Shown here: piece by piece, positions 1 to 5,247 of the stretch | How the letters are laid out: each line of letters starts with the position of its first letter | Numbering within the stretch: position 1 is the stretch's first letter | Assembly: GCA_017989885.1 (NCBI GenBank) | Contig: JAGNPA010000159.1 | Coordinates: 1 to 5,247, forward strand | Length of the DNA: 5,247 bases | Source: Aquabacterium sp. | Lineage (GTDB): Bacteria; Pseudomonadota; Gammaproteobacteria; Burkholderiales; Burkholderiaceae_C | Direction: 5' to 3' | The notes under the pieces: generated by a model | Seen by the model: the letters and a program-made list of their open reading frames with translations, nothing else | Database searches by the model: none | What the model was told of the DNA's origin: nothing | Position numbers and translations under genes: made by a program

Positions 1-749
1 TCGGCACACTGCTCGGCGTGCACCACGCCGTCCAGGTCGATGAACAAGGCTTCGCCCGGCGCCACGTCGCGCACGAAGCGGTGGCTGGTGCCTTCCAGGG
101 CCACGGACTCGCTGGCCAGCATCACCTCGCGACCATCGGGCAGATCGGCCTCGCCGTAGCACAGCGGGCGGATGCCGTAGGGATCGCGGAAGGCGACCAT
201 GCCGTAGCCAGCGATCAGGCAGATCACGGCATACGAGCCCTTGATGCGACGGTTGACGGCACGCACCGCCTGGAAAACGGCCGCAGGGGTCAGGGGCAGC
301 TCACGACCGGCCAGTTCCAGCTCGTGCGCGAACACGTTGAGCAGCACCTCGGTGTCGCTGTCGGTGTTGAGGTGACGGCGGTCGATGGCGAACAGATCCT
401 CACGCAGGGCGTGGGCGTTGGTCAGGTTGCCGTTGTGCACCAGCACCAGGCCGAAGGGCGCGTTCACGTAGAAGGGCTGGGCCTCTTCCTCATTGAAGGC
501 GTTGCCAGCGGTCGGGTAGCGGACCTGACCCAGGCCCACGGTGCCGGGCAGCGCACGCATGTTGCGGGTGCGGAACACGTCCTTCACCATGCCGCGGGCC
601 TTGTGCATGAAGAACTTGCGACCGTGCGCATCCGGTCCGGCCGTCACGATCCCCGCCGCATCCTGACCGCGGTGCTGCAGCAGCAACAGCGCGTCATAGA
701 TCAACTGGTTGACGGGCGCCTTGGAAATCACACCAACGATGCCGCACAT
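1..749 (-). CDS. purF: Amidophosphoribosyltransferase, N-terminal half (partial)
   Basis: PurF makes 5-phosphoribosylamine from PRPP and glutamine, the first committed step of purine synthesis in the cytoplasm. The 249 visible codons start MCGIVGV, and Cys2 becomes the N-terminal nucleophile of the class II glutaminase domain once Met1 is removed. There is no propeptide before the Cys, as in the E. coli type and unlike the Bacillus type. Other family motifs are QHRGQDAAG (residues 25-33), GQVRYPT (74-80), HNGNLTN (105-111), LNTDSDTE (127-134), GSYAVI (171-176) and FRDPYGIRPL (187-196). The reading frame runs off the low-coordinate edge, so the phosphoribosyltransferase domain and PRPP loop (about half of a roughly 500-residue protein) lie outside the window. 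It follows cvpA by 37 bases, the same cvpA-purF pairing as in E. coli. Identification is very secure. No frameshift is visible. Confidence 0.98.
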   Translation of the reverse strand, partial: MCGIVGVISKAPVNQLIYDALLLLQHRGQDAAGIVTAGPDAHGRKFFMHKARGMVKDVFRTRNMRALPGTVGLGQVRYPTAGNAFNEEEAQPFYVNAPFGLVLVHNGNLTNAHALREDLFAIDRRHLNTDSDTEVLLNVFAHELELAGRELPLTPAAVFQAVRAVNRRIKGSYAVICLIAGYGMVAFRDPYGIRPLCYGEADLPDGREVMLASESVALEGTSHRFVRDVAPGEALFIDLDGVVHAEQCA

Positions 750-754
750 GGTTC

Positions 755-760
755 ACCTCT
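755..760 (-). promoter_or_regulatory. Ribosome binding site of purF
   Basis: The minus strand reads AGAGGT here, five bases before the purF ATG at 749, and so fixes that start. It is preceded by a T-rich stretch (about 761-780) that stands out in this GC-rich locus. Such an unstructured leader could help ribosome loading, which is inference. Confidence 0.75.
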
Positions 761-786
761 TCCGAAAAAACAAAACTCAAGTCGTA

Positions 787-1314
787 TCAAGATTGCGCGG
801 GCAGGAACTCGATCACCTGCTCGGGCAAGACGGGGCGAAGCCCCTGAAACACCATTTCCAGCCACTGCACCCCAGTGGATGCCAGCCAGGGCTCCCACTG
901 CGCCAGAGGAGTCGCCCGCACGATCGTCACCACGACCAGGGCCACCAGCACCCCACGCAGCAGGCCAAACGCGCCGCCGAAGAAGCGATCGGCGCCGCCC
1001 AGGCCGGATTCCTTGATCACCTGGGTCACCGCCCAGGTCAGCACCGCCCAGCCCAGCCAGGCCGCCACAAACACCACCACCATGCCGGCCGCCGCGTTCA
1101 TCTTTGAGCCAACCACGCCCACAGGCACCCAGGCGCCGGCCTGCGGGCCGAACCACTGCGCCATGAAGTAGGCCACCGCCCACCCCAACAGCGCCATCAC
1201 TTCCTTGATCAGGCCGCGCCAGATCCCCACCAGGGTGGACAGGCCCAGGCCGATCAACAACATGAGGTCGATCAACGACCACTCGCCTGACGTCACCGTG
1301 TTCACGCTGTCCAT
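787..1314 (-). CDS. cvpA: CvpA family inner-membrane protein
   Basis: This is a 175-residue, strongly hydrophobic protein of the CvpA (colicin V production) family. I see four likely membrane segments at about residues 14-31, 36-54, 76-100 and 117-134. Family-type sequence includes GIWRGLIKEV (30-39) between the first two segments and GADRFFGGAFGLLRG (107-121) leading into the fourth. The length is typical of the family. In E. coli cvpA is needed for colicin V production and lies directly before purF, as here. Its biochemical activity is not established, and links to envelope homeostasis have been reported. The ATG at 1314 is 22 bases after the SPOR gene stop. Only a weak GAG-containing site precedes it, so translational coupling to the upstream gene is plausible. 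The family call is secure and the cellular role is not. Confidence 0.93.
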   Translation of the reverse strand: MDSVNTVTSGEWSLIDLMLLIGLGLSTLVGIWRGLIKEVMALLGWAVAYFMAQWFGPQAGAWVPVGVVGSKMNAAAGMVVVFVAAWLGWAVLTWAVTQVIKESGLGGADRFFGGAFGLLRGVLVALVVVTIVRATPLAQWEPWLASTGVQWLEMVFQGLRPVLPEQVIEFLPAQS

Positions 1315-1336
1315 TCGGGATTCGATCTCACAGGGT

Positions 1337-2113
1337 TCACAGCGTCAGCACCGCGCCGCCCAGGCCGGCCTTGCGCACGCGGGCCAACATCTTCTCGGCT
1401 TCGGCGCGGTCGGCATAGGGGCCCAGGCGCACCCGGATGCGTGTGCCTTGGGGCGTCTTGACTTCCTGCGTGTAAGTCTTGAGGCCCAGGCGCTCCACCT
1501 TCATGCGGGCCTCGTATGCGGTGATCCCGTCCGAATACGCACCGACCTGCACCACAAAACGGGTCCCGTCGGCATCCACCGCTTTGGCAGGCTTGGGCTC
1601 AGGCTTGGGTTCGGGTTTGGGCTCAGGCTTGGGGTCAGGTTTCAGCTCCGGTTTGGCTTTGGGCTCAGGCTTGGGCTCTACCTTGGGCTCAGGCTTCGGC
1701 TCGGGCTGGTCGGCCTGTGGCGCGGCGGGGGTCGCCCTCACGGGCGGTGCCGTGCTGACAATCTCTTCTTCCGCCTCTGGGGGCGCAGGCCGAACATCCT
1801 CGGGGGCTGGCACCTCGACCGGCACCTGAATCATGGCCACCTTGCCGGTGGCTCCGCCCTCACCCCGCCCCTCGGTCGCGTCGCCTGCCCGCACCATCTG
1901 AACGTCATGGGACATCGGGCGGGGTTGCGTCTCGAACAGCCAGGGGAAGCCGATGATCCCGGCCCCCACCAGCACCACCATGCCGATCAGGCGACGGCGA
2001 GCCCGCACACGTGTGGCCTCGACATCGGACGCGGACAAAGGCGGCTGCTCCGCCTCTGGCTGAGCCGAGGCGGCCTTGCCACGCAAGCGCTGGAGGAAGG
2101 AAGACAAAGGCAT
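1337..2113 (-). CDS. SPOR-domain protein, DedD-like
   Basis: This 258-residue bitopic inner-membrane protein probably binds denuded peptidoglycan at the division septum through its C-terminal SPOR domain. Its layout is a short cytoplasmic N-terminus rich in Arg just before the membrane (35-41), one membrane segment at about 42-60, and a periplasmic linker. The linker is first acidic and Pro/Ala-rich and then a Pro-Glu-Pro-Lys repeat (137-175). The SPOR domain spans about 184-258, opening with RFVVQVGAY and containing VERLGLKTY and RIRVRLGPYADRAEAEKML. Membrane anchor, low-complexity linker and terminal SPOR match DedD, which lies in the folC-dedD-cvpA-purF cluster of E. coli, so dedD is the likely orthologue. 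The symbol is left blank because SPOR proteins share little outside the domain. The ATG at 2113 has no clear Shine-Dalgarno sequence, and I saw no better start in the 50-base gap behind folC. Confidence 0.92.
   Translation of the reverse strand: MPLSSFLQRLRGKAASAQPEAEQPPLSASDVEATRVRARRRLIGMVVLVGAGIIGFPWLFETQPRPMSHDVQMVRAGDATEGRGEGGATGKVAMIQVPVEVPAPEDVRPAPPEAEEEIVSTAPPVRATPAAPQADQPEPKPEPKVEPKPEPKAKPELKPDPKPEPKPEPKPEPKPAKAVDADGTRFVVQVGAYSDGITAYEARMKVERLGLKTYTQEVKTPQGTRIRVRLGPYADRAEAEKMLARVRKAGLGGAVLTL
1589..1705 (-). repeat. In-frame tandem repeat encoding Pro-Glu-Pro-Lys units
   Basis: About ten imperfect copies of a 12-base unit (coding-strand type CCTGAGCCCAAG) encode residues 137-175 of the SPOR protein. 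Variants include VEPK, PELK, PDPK and AKPE. Third-position changes between copies show that the protein pattern is retained while the DNA copies diverge. The encoded segment is likely an extended, charged periplasmic spacer between membrane anchor and SPOR domain. Such repeats can gain or lose 12-base units without breaking the frame. Confidence 0.88.
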
Positions 2114-2163
2114 GCTGATGGTGTCGGACCGGGCTGGATGGAGGGCGCGCAGGCTCGTTCGCT

Positions 2164-3540
2164 TCAGGCCTGCAGATGCGGCGCGTTGAGCTTGGGCAAG
2201 CCTTCGTGCAGCACCCCACCCACGGTGTAGAAAGAGCCGAAAACCACGATTCTATCCGTCGGGTCCGCCCCCGCCAGGGCCGCAGTCAGTGCCGCCATGG
2301 GATCGGCATGGGTGCTCACGGTGGCTTTCGGGGCGGTGAGCAGCGGACGCGCCGCCATGTCCGCTTCGATCACCTGCTGCAACTGAGCTGCCGTCGCCGC
2401 CCGGTCGGTGGGCAGGTCACAGCAATACCAGGCGTCGACCAGGGGCCGCAGGCGCGTGACCATGCCGGTCAGGTCCTTGTCGGCCATCGCGCCCCACACC
2501 ACATGGGTGCGCGGGAAGAAACCCATCTGATCGAGGTTGGCCGCCAGAGTCGCCGCCGCATGCGGGTTGTGCGCCACATCCAGAATCAAGGTGGGCTGCC
2601 CCGGAATGATCTGGAAGCGTCCCGGCAACTCCACCGTGGCCAGGCCCGTGCGCACGGCCTGCGCCGACACGGGCAAGCGGTTGCGCACCGCCTCCAGGGC
2701 CGCCAGCACACCCGAGGCATTGAGCAGCTGATTCGCGCCCCGCAGCGCCGGGTAGGCCATGCTGTTGAAGCGCTTGCCACGGCCACTCCAGGACCACTGC
2801 TGACGGTCGCCCGCATAGTTGTGATCACGGCCAAACAACCACAGGTCGGCGCCCAGTTGCTGGGCGTGCTCGATGACACTCTGCGGTGGCTGGGGGTCGG
2901 ACACCACCACCGGGCGACCCGCACGCATGATGCCGGCCTTCTCGCGGCCAATGGCCTCGCGGTCCGGCCCCAGGTAGTCCATGTGGTCAAGATCGATGCT
3001 GGTGATGATGGCGCAGTCGGTGTCGATGACGTTGACCGCATCCAGACGACCGCCCAAACCCACCTCCAGGATCACCACATCCAGCTCGCTGGACGCCAGC
3101 AGGCGCAAGATCGCCAGGGTGGTGAACTCGAAATACGTCAGGGCCGCGTCACCCCGCGCCGCTTCGATGGCGGCAAAGTGCGGCACCAGCTCATCGGCCT
3201 TGACCAGCTCGCCCATGATGCGGCAACGCTCTTCAAAGTGCACCAGGTGCGGCGAGCCGTACACGCCCACCCGAAAGCCCGCCTTGAGCAAGATGCCTTC
3301 GAGCATGGCGCAGGTCGAGCCTTTGCCATTGGTGCCCGCCACCGTGAACACCACCGGCGCGGTGCGCTCCTCATCTTCCTGGCCCAAGGGCGTGCCCAGC
3401 ACCACCCCAGCCCGTGCCCACACCTCGGCGACGCGCGCCAGGGTCAGGTCGATGCCGGCGGGATGCAGGCGCTCGCAGTGGGACAACCAGTCGTCCAGCG
3501 TGCGCAAAGCAGGAGGTGAGTCAGGCAGGTTCGGGGTCAT
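2164..3540 (-). CDS. folC: Bifunctional dihydrofolate synthase / folylpolyglutamate synthase
   Basis: FolC adds L-glutamate to dihydropteroate to form dihydrofolate and then extends the polyglutamate tail of reduced folates, using ATP in the cytoplasm. From the ATG at 3540 the protein has 458 residues, close to the usual length. It shows the Mur-ligase-type P-loop GTNGKGS (69-75), SPHLVHFEER (96-105), LEVGLGGRLDAVN (158-170), SIDLDHMDYLG (181-191), and REKAGI (199-204), whose Lys202 matches the carbamylated lysine of the family. GRFQ (307-310), DVAHNP (321-326, C-terminal domain) and VFGSFYTVGG (433-442) follow. A GTG three codons upstream (3549) is in frame, but GAGA at 3551-3554 is spaced properly only for the ATG. 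It follows accD after 111 bases holding a terminator-like hairpin and precedes the SPOR gene by 50 bases. Whether both activities are present cannot be read directly, although most proteobacterial FolC proteins are bifunctional. Confidence 0.97.
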   Translation of the reverse strand: MTPNLPDSPPALRTLDDWLSHCERLHPAGIDLTLARVAEVWARAGVVLGTPLGQEDEERTAPVVFTVAGTNGKGSTCAMLEGILLKAGFRVGVYGSPHLVHFEERCRIMGELVKADELVPHFAAIEAARGDAALTYFEFTTLAILRLLASSELDVVILEVGLGGRLDAVNVIDTDCAIITSIDLDHMDYLGPDREAIGREKAGIMRAGRPVVVSDPQPPQSVIEHAQQLGADLWLFGRDHNYAGDRQQWSWSGRGKRFNSMAYPALRGANQLLNASGVLAALEAVRNRLPVSAQAVRTGLATVELPGRFQIIPGQPTLILDVAHNPHAAATLAANLDQMGFFPRTHVVWGAMADKDLTGMVTRLRPLVDAWYCCDLPTDRAATAAQLQQVIEADMAARPLLTAPKATVSTHADPMAALTAALAGADPTDRIVVFGSFYTVGGVLHEGLPKLNAPHLQA

Positions 3541-3560
3541 GGGGCACACGTCTCATTCGG

Positions 3561-3591
3561 AAACAAAACGGGCTGCACTCAACGCAGCCCG
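3561..3591 (-). terminator. Intrinsic terminator / attenuator between accD and folC
   Basis: In the minus-strand transcript a perfect 8-bp stem, CGGGCTGC with GCAGCCCG (bases 3584-3591 and 3569-3576), closes a 7-base loop and runs straight into TTTTGTTT (3568-3561). This is the classic shape of a Rho-independent terminator, with one G interrupting the U-tract. It ends only 20 bases before the folC ATG, so it ends the trp-accD transcript or acts as a leaky or regulated attenuator for folC and the genes behind it. The plus strand has no T-run after the stem, so it works in one direction only. Confidence 0.8.
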
Positions 3592-3599
3592 CCTGTCAA

Positions 3600-3630
3600 A
3601 GCCCGGTCACCTGTGTGGCGTGCCCGGGCT
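3600..3630 (-). other. Stem-loop upstream of the accD-folC terminator
   Basis: The minus strand can fold AGCCCGG (3630-3624) on CCGGGCT (3606-3600), then one mismatch and three further pairs, leaving a 9-base loop at 3611-3619. It starts 21 bases after the accD stop and ends 8 bases before the terminator stem. Only three Ts follow it, so it is a poor terminator by itself. It could protect the accD 3' end from exonucleases or compete with the next hairpin. Both roles are inference. Confidence 0.6.
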
Positions 3631-3651
3631 GGGATCATCAACACATCACGC

Positions 3652-4527
3652 TCACGCCGAGACGGCATCGGTCGGCAAACGCTGCAACATCGCCAGCTGA
3701 CGGGCGATGTTCGCGCGCAGTTCGCGGCGGTCCATGATCATGTCGACGGCGCCCTTTTGCATCAGGAACTCGGCGCGCTGGAAGCCTTCAGGCAGCTTCT
3801 CGCGCACGGTGTTCTCGATCACGCGCGGACCGGCAAAGCCGATCAGGGCCTTGGGCTCGGCGATGACGACATCACCCACGAAAGCAAACGAGGCGGACAC
3901 GCCACCCATGGTCGGATCGGTCAGCACGCTGATGTAAGGCAGTTTGGCCTTGGCCAGACGGGTCAGGGCCGCATTGGTCTTGGCCATCTGCATCAGGCTC
4001 AGCAGGCCTTCCTGCATGCGCGCGCCGCCGGTGGCGGTGAAGGACACAAAAGGCACCTTCTGGTCCACGGCTGCTTCCACACCGCGCACAAAGCGCTCGC
4101 CCACCACGGAGCCCATCGAGCCGCCCATGAAGTCGAACTCAAAGCACGCTGCAATCAGCGGAACGCTGTGCACCGAGCCGCCCATCACGATCAGGGCATC
4201 GGTCTCGCCGGTGGCTTCCATGCCCTGCTTCAGACGCTCGGGGTACTTGCGGCTGTCCTTGAACTTCAGGGGGTCGATGGGCAGCACTTCCTGGCCCAGC
4301 TCGTAACGACCTTCGGCATCGAGGAAGGCATCCAGGCGGGCGCGGGCACCGATGCGGTGGTGATGTCCGCACTTGGGACACACGTTCACATTGGCTTCCA
4401 GATCGTTCTTGTACAGAACGGTCTCGCAGGATGGGCACTTGATCCACAAGCCTTCCGGCACCGAACGTCGCTCGGACGGATCGGTCGGATGGATCTTGGG
4501 GGGCAACAGTTTCTCAAGCCAGCTCAT
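3652..4527 (-). CDS. accD: Acetyl-CoA carboxylase carboxyltransferase subunit beta
   Basis: AccD with AccA forms the carboxyltransferase of acetyl-CoA carboxylase. It moves the carboxyl group from carboxybiotin on AccB to acetyl-CoA and yields malonyl-CoA for fatty acid synthesis. The protein has 291 residues, a normal length. The N-terminal four-cysteine zinc finger is complete: Cys31, Cys34 (CPSC) and Cys50, Cys53 (CPKC), followed by [13 protein letters not shown]. The crotonase-fold carboxyltransferase core carries [11 protein letters not shown] (164-173), [14 protein letters not shown] (202-215) and [12 protein letters not shown] (229-240), glycine-rich segments typical of acyl-CoA binding in this family. 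The ATG lies two bases after the trpA stop, and its Shine-Dalgarno sequence is inside trpA, so translational coupling is likely. A trpA-accD-folC order is common in beta- and some gammaproteobacteria. No key residue is missing. Confidence 0.98.
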   Translation of the reverse strand: MSWLEKLLPPKIHPTDPSERRSVPEGLWIKCPSCETVLYKNDLEANVNVCPKCGHHHRIGARARLDAFLDAEGRYELGQEVLPIDPLKFKDSRKYPERLKQGMEATGETDALIVMGGSVHSVPLIAACFEFDFMGGSMGSVVGERFVRGVEAAVDQKVPFVSFTATGGARMQEGLLSLMQMAKTNAALTRLAKAKLPYISVLTDPTMGGVSASFAFVGDVVIAEPKALIGFAGPRVIENTVREKLPEGFQRAEFLMQKGAVDMIMDRRELRANIARQLAMLQRLPTDAVSA

Positions 4528-4529
4528 GC

Positions 4530-5247
4530 TCAGGCTCCTTTCAAGGAATCGAGGGCCGCACGGATCTCGGCAATGAAATCGCGCCCGGCAGCCACCACGG
4601 TCTCGGGCGTCTGCGTCTCCAGCAACTGCACGATGCGCGAGCCGATCACCACGGCGTCAGACACAGCGGCCACCGCCTTGGCGGTCTCTGCGTCACGGAT
4701 ACCAAAACCCACGCCCACGGGCACGTTCACGTGCGCCTTGATGCGGGGCACCATGTCAGCCACCGCGGCGGTGTCCAGGTGCCCGGCACCGGTCACGCCC
4801 TTGAGCGACACGTAATACACATAACCGGCCGCAATGCGACCCACCGCGGCCATGCGCTCCTCGGTCGAGGTGGGGGCCAGCAGGAAAATCGGGGCCAGGT
4901 CGGCCGCCTTCATCTGGGCAGCAAAGGTTTCGCACTCTTCAGGCGGATAGTCCACCACCAGCACGCCATCCACGCCCGAAGCCTTGGCATCGCGCACGAA
5001 GCCGCCCGCACCGTGGTGCTGGTCGTAGGCCTCGATGGGGTTGGCATAGCCCATCAACACCACCGGCGTGGTGGCGTTGCGGGCCCGGAAGGCCTTCACA
5101 TCGGCCAGCACGTGGGTCAACGAGATGCCCTTGGTCAGCGCACGCTCGGCGGCCTTCTGGATCACCGGGCCATCGGCCATCGGGTCAGAAAACGGCACGC
5201 CCAGCTCGATCACGTCGGCCCCGGCTTCGGCCATGGCCAGCATCAGT
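4530..5247 (-). CDS. trpA: Tryptophan synthase alpha subunit (5' end missing)
   Basis: TrpA cleaves indole-3-glycerol phosphate to indole and glyceraldehyde 3-phosphate. Indole then passes through a tunnel to TrpB for condensation with serine. The visible frame enters from the high-coordinate edge and ends at TGA 4530-4532. The Met at 5243 is internal: alignment by eye to E. coli TrpA puts it about 36 residues into the protein. Counting from that Met, Glu13 and Asp24 in [15 protein letters not shown] correspond to the catalytic E. coli Glu49 and Asp60. Further TIM-barrel landmarks are [36 protein letters not shown] (the mobile loop), [13 protein letters not shown] and VVIGSRIV, the last two in the phosphate-binding region. 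The true start, and trpB/trpF expected upstream, are outside the window. The gene appears intact as far as seen and is followed by accD after two bases. Confidence 0.97.
   Translation of the reverse strand, partial: LMLAMAEAGADVIELGVPFSDPMADGPVIQKAAERALTKGISLTHVLADVKAFRARNATTPVVLMGYANPIEAYDQHHGAGGFVRDAKASGVDGVLVVDYPPEECETFAAQMKAADLAPIFLLAPTSTEERMAAVGRIAAGYVYYVSLKGVTGAGHLDTAAVADMVPRIKAHVNVPVGVGFGIRDAETAKAVAAVSDAVVIGSRIVQLLETQTPETVVAAGRDFIAEIRAALDSLKGA
4535..4540 (-). promoter_or_regulatory. Ribosome binding site of accD
   Basis: AAGGAG on the minus strand lies seven bases before the accD ATG and within the last codons of trpA. It is the strongest Shine-Dalgarno match in the window. It supports the chosen start and coupled translation of trpA and accD. 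Confidence 0.85.

Noticed and set aside
761..785. T-rich run between cvpA and purF as a possible terminator
   Set aside because: The minus strand has TTTTGTTTTTT here, but I find no GC-rich inverted repeat immediately before it, and purF with a good ribosome binding site follows at once.
1479..1829. Plus-strand open frame with a Gly-Ser-Gly-Leu repeat
   Set aside because: This is the antisense reading of the PEPK repeat in the SPOR gene. The regularity comes from the sense-strand repeat, not from a second protein.
2176..3519. Very long open frame on the plus strand opposite folC
   Set aside because: It is antisense to an unmistakable folC and has the His/Arg/Gln-rich composition expected from the reverse complement of GC-rich coding sequence. 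It has no recognisable domain. Similar plus-strand frames oppose purF (from 18), the SPOR gene (from 1205) and accD (from 3613).
3541..3549. GTG at 3549 as the folC start
   Set aside because: It is in frame but only one base after the GAGA purine stretch and 11 bases after the terminator T-run. The ATG at 3540 has workable spacing and gives a normal N-terminus.
3594..3599. TTGACA on the minus strand before folC, a perfect -35 hexamer
   Set aside because: At 16-18 bases spacing the sequence falls in the terminator stem (GCAGCC and neighbours) and nothing resembles TATAAT, so I do not call a promoter.
1..5247. An undescribed defence, mobile or metabolic system
   Set aside because: All coding space is filled by six well-known housekeeping families in a conserved order, with no integrase, transposase, CRISPR-like repeats, tRNA or compositional break.

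Overview
The window is a compact, GC-rich bacterial chromosome segment in which all six genes lie on the minus strand. Read in the direction of transcription (from high to low coordinates) the order is trpA (5' part cut by the window edge), accD, folC, a DedD-like SPOR-domain gene, cvpA, and purF (3' part cut by the other edge). This order, the high GC content and the protein sequences point to a betaproteobacterium. Burkholderiales is most likely, possibly Comamonadaceae or a close relative. The genus cannot be fixed from this sequence alone.

Region by region: bases 4530-5247 hold most of the tryptophan synthase alpha subunit. accD (3652-4527) follows after only two bases, with a strong Shine-Dalgarno sequence lying inside the trpA 3' end. 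A 111-base gap (3541-3651) between accD and folC carries two stem-loops. The second has a perfect 8-bp stem followed by TTTTGTTT in the minus-strand transcript and looks like an intrinsic terminator or attenuator. folC (2164-3540), the SPOR gene (1337-2113) and cvpA (787-1314) follow with gaps of 50 and 22 bases, and purF begins at 749 behind a good ribosome binding site. No gap exceeds 111 bases, and no RNA gene, mobile element or CRISPR array was seen.

The genes are housekeeping functions: the last steps of tryptophan synthesis, malonyl-CoA production for fatty acids, folate polyglutamylation, envelope/division-associated peptidoglycan binding, a small inner-membrane protein of the colicin V production family, and the first committed step of purine synthesis. 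folC and purF are linked by metabolism, because purine synthesis consumes one-carbon folates. I found no undescribed system. The most informative non-coding signal is the terminator-like element just before folC, which probably divides the run into a trp-accD part and a folC-purF part, or tunes read-through between them. The most variable coding feature is the Pro-Glu-Pro-Lys repeat linker of the SPOR protein.
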